Source of the DNA: Limanda limanda
Taxonomy: Eukaryota; Chordata; Actinopteri; Pleuronectiformes; Pleuronectidae
NCBI RefSeq assembly: GCF_963576545.1
Contig: NC_083651.1
Location: forward strand, 9,839,386-9,903,385
Direction: 5' to 3'
Length of the DNA: 64,000 nucleotides
Every line of letters begins with the position of its first letter. Within the stretch, counting starts at the first letter, position 1. Under the pieces are notes generated by a model. The model worked only from the letters and a program-made list of their open reading frames with translations. It was not told the DNA's origin and did not search any database. The translations under genes were made by a program, and so were the position numbers. This document shows, piece after piece, positions 11,330 to 31,130 of this stretch.

Positions 11330-14300
11330 ATGAAGATGGAGTCAGCAGAGGCTCAGCAGGAGATTGCTGTGATTGAGACTGAAAACCAGCACATCACCTC
11401 GGCACAGATCGCAACTCTGGCACAGGTAATGTGTCACGTTAATTACCACTGAATCCTGACGGTGCAATTCCAGGCTCAAGCTCTTCAAGTTTGGCTGACT
11501 TTGTGTTTTTAAAGTAATCTTCCAGAAAAACATGTTTCCTCAGCAAAGTAGGGTAAACAGTTTTATTATATGTGCTGTTGATGCTCAGGAAGTGCAGCAG
11601 TTTAAAAAGACTTTTTTAATGTCACAAAAGTTTTTGAAAGATTTCATGTCAAATTTCACCTGACAGACAGCATAGTCACATCACGTTTGAATTTCAGGTT
11701 ACCATGGCATCAGGCCACTCCTCTGTAACAGGTCCAACAGTAACGCTGGTCCAGCTTCCCAACGGACAGACTGTCCAGGTCCACGGTGTCATCCAGGCTG
11801 CACAACCCTCTGTCATCCAGTCCCCACAGATCCAAACTGTACAGGTAAAACATACACTAAGTGTTTTCATATCCAACCAAGACTGGGAGAACTTGAAGTT
11901 CTAAGTTTAGTTTGATGTATTTGTGTCTGGTTTATCTGTTTGTTCCAGATCTCCACTCTAGCAGAAAGTGAGGATTCACAGGAGTCAGTAGACAGTGTGA
12001 CCGACTCTCAGAAACGCAGGGAGATTCTGTCACGACGCCCCTCCTACAGGTAACCAGTTACTGTTTTATAATTTTTGGGTTAATTCTTTTATTTGCTAAA
12101 AGGCAACATGATCAGCCCATCTTGCAGCATGTTTATCAAACTCAAATATCTATTTATTAGGGTTTTTTCAGTGAAAAGCTAGAAAAGTGATACGTTTATG
12201 TGTGGGCGTGGAAATTACAAACAGTGATGATAATAATGGAGCTGATGTGTTTCACATGAGGAAGTGGGAAATTTCTCTATGACAACAGCCTCACGTGAAT
12301 AAATCCCACGGCTGTTTTCACATTAGGAAAATCCTGAATGACCTTTCATCCGACGCGCCGGCTGTCCCTCGTATCGAGGAGGAAAAGGCTGAGGAGGACG
12401 CATCCACTATGGCTGCCACCCATGCCATTACAACTGTTACTGTCCCCACACCCATCTACCAGACCAGCACCGGCCAATACAGTAGGTGATAGTTGGTTTG
12501 GTGGAGCTATAGCTGAGGCTGCAGGTTGAATGAATTCATCAAGCATTATAGTATTGCTTTCATGTCAAATGCTCAGCGCTGATCAGTTTCAATGCAGTTT
12601 CAATTTCAATCAATTAGTTTGAGCAAAATAGCCAACAAAGAATATTTAACAGCCAAAGAGCTCTATATTCATTCAAGAGTTGGTGAAGATCAGGCCAGAC
12701 AGAAATAAAGAGAGTATTTTCACGGCTCTCAGATGGACAAAAAATGACTCTTGCTAGATTATGATATTGCCCTGTGCTGGATCTGTAAACAGTCAGCTAT
12801 TTGCCAACATTTTACTACTCTATTATATGACTGCTGTGTTTCAGTTAGTTTGACATGCTTCCCTTAAGACAAAAATAGAAATGTGTCAATGAATCTGGAA
12901 AATGTTTCAGCTGTTGTCTGGCTTTGTGTTTCTTTCTTGTGCGGTCTAAGGAACTCAGTACCGTATTCATTTAAGCAGCTATTTGTTTTCTCAACATTAG
13001 TCTGTGGAATTTTTTCTTTGGTCAGTAGATCCCAAAAATCAAGGGTTATCACGAAAATATGATGCAATACATTTTGTATGAACAAGGTGTCAGACTTTAA
13101 ACTAAAAAAATCTAAATCTAAAATCAAAGCAGAGCTGGAGAGCACATCGTTTCCTGGCTGCTCTGTTGCTTGCCGCTTTGACTTCCTGCCCAAAGAAAAA
13201 ACTTTTCATTAGACTTTATTATAATCTGAATTTAACAAGTTTCTAATTTATCCCCGTCATCTGTCCCTCTCTCTAAATCACACAGTTGCCATCACACAGG
13301 GTGGGGCCATCCAGCTGGCTAATAACGGTACAGATGGAGTCCAGGGCATCCAAACTCTGACCATGACCAACGCAGCAGGGGGTGCCCAAGGCGGGGCCAC
13401 CATCCTCCAGTATGCACAGACCAGTGACGGCCAGCAGATACTGGTTCCCAGTAACCAGGTGATGGTCCAAGGTGAGAGTGTGGATCTATTACCTTTGACC
13501 ATACCCATTTTGTTTTATCATGCATGGCTTCAGAAAGTATTTGTGTCTAATCAGGGTAATTTGATAGTTTTTGGCTGCAAAGAGAAAATGATTCCGCTGC
13601 AGTCAGTAAATAAGCAAATTAAACACTGAGTGGTTTTATCAAGGGGTCAAATTTAACATCCACATACCACCATCTGTACCTTTCAGCTGCGTCTGGTGAC
13701 GTCCAGGCATATCAGATCCGGGCTGCCCCCACCAGCACCATCGCCCCTGGGGTGGTCATGGCCTCTTCCCCCGCCCTGCCCACCGGCCCTGTGGAGGTCA
13801 CTCGCAAACGAGAGGTCCGCCTCATGAAAAACAGGTAAGAACTTTTTGTGTTAAAAATGTATCTGCTTCGGAACTTTCTCTGCATCTACAGCTGCTCCTA
13901 TCTGAAATAGTGACCAAAATAAGCTCTCAATGTAGGATATATGAAACCAGTTTAAAACATGGAAGTCTAGTATTACACTCAGTGAGTATTTTAGTAGGAA
14001 CACCTGGATATCTATTTATTAATGGAGTTATCCAATACAATATATAAAAGCCTGCAGATCGCTTAAATGTGGTCTCAGTGATAGATCATGGCATGGTTAT
14101 TGGTACTGCTTTGAGTATTTCTGAAGCCACTGATCTCCTGGGATTTTGAATGGTGCTCCTGTAAGTAGCTTTGTTCTTCAAATGTAACTGTAAACTCTCT
14201 TAATCGCTCCAGAACTATAGAAAACAAACAAAACCCAAACTGTCTTATCGTCCCTACAGAGAAGCAGCCCGTGAATGTCGCAGGAAGAAGAAGGAGTATG

Positions 14301-14404
14301 TAAAATGTCTGGAGAACCGAGTGGCCGTTCTGGAGAACCAAAACAAGACGCTTATTGAAGAACTCAAAGCCCTTAAAGACCTTTACTGCCATAAATCTGA
14401 GTAG
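11330..14404 (+). CDS. creb1: CREB1, cAMP-responsive element-binding protein 1
   Basis: Basic leucine zipper activator that binds TGACGTCA CRE sites in the nucleus and recruits CBP/p300 after phosphorylation. Coding exons: 11330-11425, 11698-11844, 11949-12049, 12327-12481, 13286-13471, 13687-13834, 14260-14404. All are flanked by GT/AG, all phases agree, and they total 978 nt or 325 residues plus TAG. Residues 33-81 hold a Q-rich Q1 domain (VQLPNGQTVQVHGV). The KID follows, with RRPSYRKILNDLSSDAP and the PKA serine at about residue 113 (human Ser133 or Ser119 depending on isoform). Residues ~168-265 are the Q2 region (QILVPSNQVMVQ). The C-terminus is the bZIP: basic region RKREVRLMKNREAARECR at ~268-285, then a leucine zipper ending LYCHKSE. 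The KID and LYCHKS ending favour CREB1 over CREM or ATF1. ATG 11330 was chosen because it gives MKMES, as in vertebrate CREB1. The 14-residue alpha insert before ISTLAES is absent. Confidence 0.96.
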
Positions 14405-14814
14405 GTCGTCATCCTGAAAACACCAAACTGGGCCAAGTAGCATTTCAGTTCCTTTCAAATACTTTGACTGTTGGATTCTGCCTGTCTGGCCTTCCAGTTT
14501 ACACATGGCTGGCTCATACTGACCAAGTTGCCCTAATTTAGTTCTGCTTGTATTATTATTTCTTCAGTAGTTTGTCGGCATAATACAATTAATATAGACA
14601 ACATTTTGCAGCAAAAACAAACTGAGAATGAACTGTCATCCAGGTTGAACAATGGAATAGTCCAAAGTGCTAAATCAAACTTAGTAACATAATTTACTAG
14701 GTATAATCAGCTGCTGACAACAGTTAAGATGCTGCTTCACACAGATTTATCAGTGAGGCTGCATCTCATTGTCGTAGTTTGGCTAATACCCACATAGCTT
14801 ATCTTAAGATTGAA

Positions 14815-15230
14815 CCTGACCGATGCAGTTTTTTGGGGCTGATGCCGATACCGACATTTTTACCACATTTGAAGACATTCCCTCAGGCTGATCTTAGGAT
14901 ATCATTTCGAAGAAAAACATACTATGTGAGGCCACTGTGACCTTGACCTTTGGATACCAAAATCAAGTGAACTAGTCCTTGAGTCAAAGTGAATGTTTTT
15001 GCCTAATGTCAGAGGATTCCTTGATGGCATTCAAGAGATATCACCTTCACAAGGCAAATAAATGTGCTGTGTGAGGTCACTGTGACCTTGGCCTGTGACC
15101 TTTGACCACCAAAATCAAATTAGCTCATCCCGGAGTATAAGTAAATATTTGTAGAAAAGTAAATTCGGCCAATTTTTATCAGCCAACCAATGAATCAGTC
15201 CTCTAATCCTTGAGCAATAAACCTGCCTCT
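14815..15230 (+). repeat. Interspersed repeat with ERE-like and DR1 motifs
   Basis: The core (about 14880-15150) has two monomers of the family also present at 1565-1945, with heads at ~14930 and ~15070. The second head contains AGGTCACTGTGACCT at 15074-15088 and TGACCTTTGACC at 15096-15107. Flanking pieces 'ttttttggggctgatgccga' and 'ttcggccaatttttatcagc' belong to another fish repeat that seems to surround it. Confidence 0.65.
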
Positions 15231-18200
15231 TCACCAATACAGTCAAGTTCCACCTTTTGTTAATCCCTGGCATCTGTATTCTGTAAATTGTGCAGATGTT
15301 GCACTGCATAGTTCTGCATTTTTATTCACATCAGGTAACCGGTAGTATAGTGATGCTTTAGGCTTTCTTAAAAACCAGCATTTTCTTTGGGTTCTTAGCG
15401 ATACCCAAGCCGCGTTTGAAGCCTATTGGGTGACCAGTTTTCGTAAGACGTTTCTCCATTAATAGTTAGATTATAGTTTAATTGTTGAAAGGATATTAAA
15501 AGCTGAGATTTCATTGGCCTAATGTGACTCCAGTAGAGTATTTGTGTCTTATATTGTATGTAAGCAATAATGGCCAATACCTGCTTGAAGCATCACCGCC
15601 GCTGCTATGGTTACCTGCAGTTTGATTTTACTCACACTAAGCTGTAGACATGTTTTTTAGATGTTGTGATTTATTATTTTACAGAAACCTGCCAAATATT
15701 CATAATATTCAGTGCTGAGTTCAGTTTTAAACAGAATTCCAGCCACAACTACAATCACAAGACGCAGCTTATAAACAAAGTTATAAAAGATTATTTGACT
15801 TTGATATAAGGACTGTTTGATACATTTAAATTGTGATTGTTGTGCTTCATGTTAGTGTGTTTAACATATTTAAGTCTCAGTTAGTATAACAGCTATAACT
15901 TGTATACCTGACCGCCCAGACAAGCTCAGTCAGTTGCAGTTAAAGGTTTTGAATTAATTGTCTCTACTTGATCCACTTCCTGATCTGAACCAGCCTCTCA
16001 ACAATGTGGCTGCTTGTTACTTGGACTCTACAGCTAATTTGGCACAAACAAGTAATTTTTTCATTATAACTTTTGAAGATGCTAACAACTGCCGATGGTG
16101 AGAGAAGGAACTCAAAGCAGGCAGTGGTGTGTGTTAGAAAAAGGGATGTTTTGAAATTTGACATCACATTTTGGGTTAGGGCTAGGGTGGTCCACAACAG
16201 ATGGTTGCTGATATTAAAATTAGATTATTAGCAGGCTGAAGCACAGTTTTAAAAGAAAAAACATTATTGTTTTTACAACCCGGGATCTTTTTTCGATTGC
16301 TCACCAACTTTCCTGTCAGTTATGGCAGTTTAATCATCCAGAAGGCCGGCAGCACACGCAGCCATTTTATCCAAACAAAATTATTTAGGAGTGAAAGTGA
16401 ATTTGAATGCTTGTTATTTCAAACATTTGTTGTTTCAGAAAAGCTTTGCAGAACTACTTCCGGGTTTACATTGATTGGCTGTACTAACTGCGTTTCTGCG
16501 CACAAGAATTTTCATATAACATGTATTTTTATTTAATTTTAGTAAAAGTAACTGGGGGTTTGTGCATTACTCGCCCTCTGTGTCCCTACACATCAGCAGT
16601 TAACTTTTGAGTAAAGTTCTTTCTCTTTACAAATGAGCCTGATGTCTGTAAAATTTGTTTGTCAAAGATCCAGGTTGTACAAAAACGCACAAATCTTAGT
16701 AGTAATGTAATTCCAACACCAGGGAAGTAGTTCTAAGAAAATGTCCAGTCAAACATCATGTTGTTGTGTTGCAGTAAATTGTCGGCGTGTTGTCGAAAAA
16801 GGATCACCCCCATCAAAGTTATAATTTGTTTGTGTCGTGTGTTAAACGGTGGTAAAATATGGATTGCAACAAGGCGCCATATTTTGAATGTGGTGGACTT
16901 CCTCATGAAAAATAGGCTACAGGAGTTTCACACTTATAATCAATCCATTGAAAGGAGATGCTTTAGTGGGACTGTGTGTGTTTTTTGAGGAGATGTATGT
17001 ACGTATTTGTTTGTTTATTTTTATATTAATGTATATAGTCTCTACAGCATGTGTAGACCTCATGTATTTCTGTTTATTTGATATGAAAAAAAATGTTCTT
17101 ATGACTTGTATGAAACAACTTTGAATATTTGTAACATATGTCACTGTATAATAGAGGACAATGTATGTGTATGTATATCCACCAGGCCTACCACCATCAT
17201 GGCAGCTACGTGTATGAAAAAAAGGCCTTTGTTGGACTTGTTGAATATTTTGGAGTGTTGTACTGTTTCTGATCAACAGTGTTTTGTTTGTAGAGTTTGT
17301 TGAGAGCACTTGGGGTCCACAACTTTTATCAGCTAAAATATGGACAATTTTCTTTGTTTGAAACCTGCACAGAGGAGCCCCAGTGGCTTCAAACTCAGCC
17401 ACGCATTTGTTTTTAACTGAAAATGTATTTCTATGTCCTGAGCAGAAACAGCTCCACAAGTTTCCTTTTTTTTATATCTGCTCATTCATCATATGAAAGC
17501 ACATGTTTTCTTTCCACTGGATCCATTCATATGTTTATTTTTACTGTGCATTAATTTTACTACTTACATGAGATTCTGAAAGTGGTTCCAGTGGTAAGAT
17601 GGATGTCATTTAACCACTTCTCCACTCCGATAGTTTTTGAATTGAAACTAACCTGAATCAAAGACAAACAAAGATGTCTGATGTTTTGAGGTGACAGATG
17701 CCATTTTGTTACGGAAAATCTTAAAGTTTTCCTTTTTCCTCATACGCTCATAGAGTCTTGGTTATGCTTTTAACTTCTATTCCTGGGCGACATTAAAGTT
17801 GATTCTTGACATCGAAAACAAGTGGTTTGACCAAGTAAATGTAACTCAAGGTTTTTTTTATAGCTTTTTCTAGAGCTTTCAATTGCATCTTAGCAATTTC
17901 AGTTCACTCACTTGTCAATTCATGATAATGAACGGGTGTGGCTTCATATGGATGTGAGTAATAAGTCCTGCCTCTATTCAAAGATGGTCATCTGAAAGCT
18001 CCAGACATTATTAAATGGACCTTGAGATAATATTATTATATTTGTTTCAAAACCTGAATTGTCAGCTAAAGGAAATTTAAGGGCACTTTAATTTTCTTTT
18101 TTTGTTATGTTTTTTTAATTTCTTTTGTCCTTTTTGTTATTCAGAAATCATCAGTTCATGGTAGCTCTTTTGGTTTTATTTATCAATCATTTGAATCATT

Positions 18201-19038
18201 TTGATATTGTACAGTAGGTACTTTATGTAGGATTATGAGGATTAAAGGGTTGGCTAAAGAAATCACACAGCACTTAATACTAGCTGTTATTGATGATCTA
18301 TTGACCCACAACACATTAGCATGTACTGTGGCTGTACGTGTCATCCTTCGTCTATGTAGACTCAACAATATGCAGAGGTAATCTTTTTTAATGCATTTCA
18401 CTGCATGAAATTAAGTCTGACAAACAACACCCTGGGCCTCACCGATTCTAAAACTTATTTCAGTCGAGAGGAAGCAGCTAATTTGAAACGTGTGCCATTC
18501 CAATACCACAGTTACTGAGGTGGTACTCTGAGAAAAAACACCTAATTTTCCACCTGTAATTCACACATCAAGTGCTGGTGCTGAAACAAAATCTACTAGT
18601 AATTTTTTCTGTTGATTTGATATAGTTAGCTCAACTTTGTGATGTGATGACACAATATCTTCAATCAAAAACGATCAATGTATTCATTTCTGTGCCAGAA
18701 TAGTTTATACCCACGGGTCTAAGGTCTATTTGCATGAAAAAAGATTGAAATCATTGTGTGTAAAGTATATATATATTATATATATAGAGAGAGAATTTCT
18801 AGAACGCTGATAACATTTTTCTAACTTTTAATGTGACCTGTTTATATATTGCCCCTTTTACAAGTTTAAATTTAAATTCCATGTATTGTATATTATCTTG
18901 TAGAGACAAGACAACTCGATGATGCATTACATCCTGTTTGTTTCAACAATGTTACACGATCAACTGAACCAGACCATTAATTGAAATTGCGGTTACTCTG
19001 ACATTACATCACTCTTTTGTAAACACTTACTATGTCGC

Positions 19039-19044
19039 AATAAA
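19039..19044 (+). terminator. creb1: Probable creb1 polyadenylation signal
   Basis: A canonical AATAAA is followed about 20 bases later by the GT-rich 'tgtgttttgttgtt', the usual arrangement around a cleavage site. It is the last good signal before the next promoter. Confidence 0.55.
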
Positions 19045-19589
19045 CTGCTCTTGAAGATAGTCATGTGTTTTGTTGTTCATTAATTGTATTTGAAGATTTT
19101 ATTCATGATAGTACGGTGGATGACCTAAGAAAAATAACTTTTTAAATCTCAAAAAGGTACAATTTCAAAAGTGTTTCCATTTGCTGTGCAATTATTAGGA
19201 ATTACTGCACTGTTTACACTTTATTATTCTGCTAGGGTTCACCAAATACAGCTCAGGATGTTTCATAGTGCAAGATGTTCATGTTGTTAATGACAGAAAA
19301 GGGAGGGCCGCAGTAATAAAATCCAATGGACTTTTGAAGATAAATGTTGGTTCACAGACAGTTCAGTGATGTGTAGAGTGAAAATAACTAAAATCCTATA
19401 GTTTAAATACATTTACTAAATAAAAGTACATTTTAAATGTGTTCAATGCGCCTTTCATACTGTGACAAATCCAAATGTCTGCTGTAAAAGTGGCCAATAA
19501 ATTGAGTACATACCCGTTTGATACAGATAAACATAATCTCGTAAAAAGTGCAGATCAAATTGGATAAGGTACGTTAAAAATTGTTCTTA

Positions 19590-19860
19590 AAGGTTTAGTG
19601 TGTAGGATTTTGTGATATCTAGTGGTGAAGTTGCACATGACCCCTCACCCTGCCCTTCCAAACATGAAAGAAAAACCTGTGGCAGTCATAAGTTGTCATA
19701 AAAACTTAAAAGGAGTTTAGTTTGTCCAGTCTGGGCTACTATGACCCTTGGGTAACTGCTTTTCCGTGCAGCATACACGTTTAAATATAAAGGGCTCAAG
19801 CTCGGATAAAGAAAACAACAATTCACACAATTTAGATGATTAAACCCCAGTGAAAACAAC
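19590..19860 (+). repeat. Interspersed repeat between creb1 and ccnyl1 (copy B)
   Basis: Second copy of the family at 10290-10640, in the same orientation, sharing 'tctagtggtgaagttgca' and 'agtttgtccagtctgggct'. It lies between the creb1 poly(A) signal and the ccnyl1 promoter. Confidence 0.8.
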
Positions 19861-19964
19861 ACTAGGATTATTTTATATTCAATAGATTTATTTTAGCTAT
19901 ATCTTATACATTACAAACAAACGCACAAACAATTTACCCCATTTAATGAATGAAGGGGGATGCT

Positions 19965-20979
19965 TTGATTGGCAGGTAGATGGGGCAATAGGAAGCCGGC
20001 TTCAGTTTTCATTGTGACAAAAGGGTGTGGATGAGTGACGATATAAAAATAGCAGCTTTGTAAATATATTCCGCTGGTTTAAATCGTCTCTGACAGACGG
20101 CTCCTTCAGCCAATGAGTGGCTTTGAAGTACCCCGGTATCATTTCTCCAACCAATGGGGTTGAACTGCATCCCTGCCTGGGCGGGACTTAGCGGTATCCA
20201 GTGGTCAGCTCCGGGCAACAGATGGCGGCGGCGACGCGGAGGACATCCAGGAGGAGTCCGGGGAAGCTAACGGAGCCGGTGGCCTGATGAAGACCCAGAA
20301 GAAGCTTCACACAACCCGAGCTCTTTGAGGATTTCTCACCTACACTCCTGGATCCGCCTCTTTTGTTTGTTCACCCCGGTTCCCCAGTGGAGGCCGCAGA
20401 AGCCTCGGGATAAATTTAGCGACCCACCGGGGCCGTGTGCGAGAAGGGCGGCTGTGGATTTGTTTGGAAAGTGTCAAATTAGTGATACTTTGGGATTTTT
20501 TCTTGTTTTGAAGTCGCGACGTGTTTTATTCCTAAGAGTCGATTTTGTTTACGAGGACGACAGACGTGGATTTAATGTGGAGAAGAAGAAAGTTAACTAG
20601 TTAGCTAGCTTCAATGCTAGCTAGCTTCCTATCAGCGAAACTCTTGCATGTCGAATGAATGAATGAACGAATTGGCGACCGCCTGCATTGAACTAGCCTC
20701 TGCTTCTCGTTCTTACTTGAACTTATCGAGTATATCGACGGGAAAACGACACAAACAGGGTGAGCTACAGCCCTCACACCCTCTCATGGACAGGAATGCG
20801 ATTCCCTGGAGTTGGACAGCGGCGAATTAGCTCCCGGAGATAGCGCAGTGCTAATACCGACCAGAGCCTGGTAATGCCTCTGAGGCTGGGGCCAGCTCGC
20901 TTTAGCTAGCTAGCCACACAGATTTGCACTACTACTTGGACTCGGCCGCAGCACAGAGAAGCACACGCCCGGTTCGGGA
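19965..20979 (+). promoter_or_regulatory. ccnyl1: ccnyl1 promoter and 5' leader
   Basis: CpG-rich DNA precedes the start codon. CCAAT boxes lie at 20110-20114 and 20151-20155, with an inverted one (ATTGG) at 19968-19972. AGATGGCGGCGGCG at about 20220 resembles the YY1-type element found just downstream of many start sites. No TATA box is evident. Short open frames in the leader lack a convincing ATG context. Confidence 0.55.
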
Positions 20980-29018
<8,039 letters not shown>

Positions 29019-29593
29019 GCCAACATGGCTGCCTCATGAGGTTGACGCAGCCACACCAGGCAGTATTCAGGCTTACCATGCTACAGTGTGACCTGACTCG
29101 GCAGTATTTTACATCACAGCTGTAGAGCTGCATGATTGTGAATCCCTAAAACTATTGTTTTTACAATTTTTTATTTATTTATTTCTCAACTGGCCCTGAT
29201 TTCCATGATGACGTGTATTAGAACTGGACCTGGGGCAGGCGATCACTGAGGAGTAGTCTTGGGAATTGTCATTAAGATTTAATCCTTGCAAAAATATTTC
29301 AACATAGCCATAAAGATTAGATTGGTGTTAAACAATATTTTTTATGATTCTCAAAATCCCATTCAAATAAAAAATTAAAACCAATGTTGTACAAGTCAGT
29401 CTAAACACGCTCTGACTCTTAACTATCTGTAGCAGTTAAGAGAGTTAGTTTGTTCTGTTATTGGACAACAAAGACACGCGGTTATTTTGAGGTCAGTTTA
29501 TTCCTGTTTTTTTTGGGGAATTGTTGACGAGAAAAGAAACCATTCAACATCACCAAAATAAATATTTTAATAGGCACAACAAATTCACAATAC

Positions 29594-29896
29594 TAGGGCT
29601 GGGCGATACGGCCCAAAACTATTATCTAGATTATCTAGAAAACATTTAGATATAAATAATTATCACAATAAATGTCACATTATTATTTTGTGTAAAATGA
29701 GACTGAGTGGAGGTTGTGGTTTTAAACTCTTCTTTCTGAGCAAAGAATTATAAACACTTGATAAATCTGAGGTAGAACATTAAAATACAATTAAGTAGTA
29801 TACCTCCCTGCATAAGCAATATATTCGACTTTGGTTATATTTATATTCATGATAATTGTATTGTTATGATTATTGTAGTTATATCGCCCAGCCCTA
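29594..29896. mobile_element. Non-autonomous DNA transposon (MITE), TAGGGCTGGGCGATA ends
   Basis: Exact 15-bp terminal inverted repeats lie at 29594-29608 and 29882-29896 around about 270 bp of AT-rich DNA with no coding capacity. Termini of this type (GGGCTGGGCGATA) are familiar from abundant fish MITEs. Whether the outer TA is part of the element or a target-site duplication cannot be settled, so the superfamily is left open. Confidence 0.85.
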
Positions 29897-30629
29897 AAAA
29901 TGTTCCTCCTTGTAAATTAGAATTCAAACCAAAAGAAATTGAGAGTGTAAATCAAACGTGTTTACTGTTGATACCAGTGGTGTTGCATCCTGTCTGAGTA
30001 AATTATCTACCTATTTGGATTTAGCATAGAGCATGTCTCAAATGAGAAGTATTAAAGTATAAATATTCTACAGCAGCTGTCTGAAGTCAGCACAGCTTCA
30101 GTCGGCTGCCGTGCGTGTGTGTGTCAGGGTGTCAGGTGCCAATCTGGGATCAGCTTCACTTTGGAGATAAACTCTACATGTGGTCAAACTGGACACACTT
30201 TACAGATTCTGAATCAGTTCTGCTACAGACTGGCTCTATGTAGCATCTTAAAAATAATGTAGGGTGGGTCCACACGGTCCAGGCTCAGTATTGTGCCCCT
30301 CAAATCCTGCCTCCGTCTCAAGGAGGCGCTCTACAGATCACCAAGCCCTGTGCTTGTCCCAGACCCTGACCAGAGCTTATGAACAAACTACATAGATGAG
30401 GGGGGGGAAAGAGACTGATGGACACCCCCCTCCGTTTTGCTTACTATGTAGGCCACTAGCTGTGAAATTTGTCTTGTTTTTAATTGAAAAGAAAAACATT
30501 TGCAGATGGAGTATTTTAAATAAACACTAATCATGTAACAAAGATGTGTTGTATTCATTGCAAACTGTTGTGTTTTGTGTACGACGTGTCCCAGCTGCAG
30601 CAGCCTCACCTGGAACAAAGACCACTGAC

Positions 30630-30760
30630 ACCCTAAGGTCAAAATAAAGGGCACTCTGAGTCAAACCTTCACCAGCAGTCGCCTTAAATTCAATCACGCT
30701 GCACCAAATATCACACAGATATCAGTCCCCTAAATGTGACTGATTTCCAAATGTTAAAGA
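30630..30760 (+). repeat. Decayed interspersed repeat
   Basis: Shares 'atatcagtcccctaaatgtg' and the preceding 'aatcacgctgcacc' block with the family at 4146-4450. Short and without coding capacity. Confidence 0.55.
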
Positions 30761-31130
30761 AAGTCCTTACTACTCACTATTAATACCTTTGGGAGTGATT
30801 GACTGCCATGTTGCATTGGATTCTGGTCTATGAGGCGACAATCAGAGAGATTTTAAGATGGAGGACGATGGTACGAGCCGGCGACTTCTAGTGTGATCTC
30901 ACCTTCTGACCATATGTGGAGAATACCAGTTGAATTAAATGTTTCCATGGATATTAAACTTTTGAGTCAAGTTACATTCGACAAATACAATTTTAAAATA
31001 TATATATATGTTCTGTTTTCTTCTAATTGTTTTTTAAGCATAAATTAAAATAGATGTTGACCAACTGCTGCACACATCTTATTCTTCAGCAGCTGAGAGA
31101 AAAACTGCTCTGTGCCCTTCGGTGAAAACA

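Larger units (their letters stand above)
14405..19060 (+). other. creb1: Probable long creb1 3' UTR
   Basis: AT-rich sequence with many ATTTA and TGTA elements and no other gene. Mammalian CREB1 also has a multi-kilobase 3' UTR. The proposed end is the AATAAA at 19039-19044. Earlier AATAAA sites (for example 15215) could give shorter forms. Part of 14815-15230 is interspersed repeat. Confidence 0.5.
29019..31130. other. ccnyl1 3' UTR and intergenic DNA
   Basis: The ccnyl1 3' UTR begins after the TAG at 29018. Candidate poly(A) signals occur near 29365, 29560 and 30516, and I cannot choose between them. The rest holds a MITE at 29594-29896 and a decayed repeat at 30630-30760. No exon of another gene was seen. 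Confidence 0.5.

Noticed and set aside
16917..17459. 180-codon minus-strand frame behind creb1
   Set aside because: Tyr/Ile/Thr-rich from AT-rich UTR sequence, with no METTL21A or other domain.
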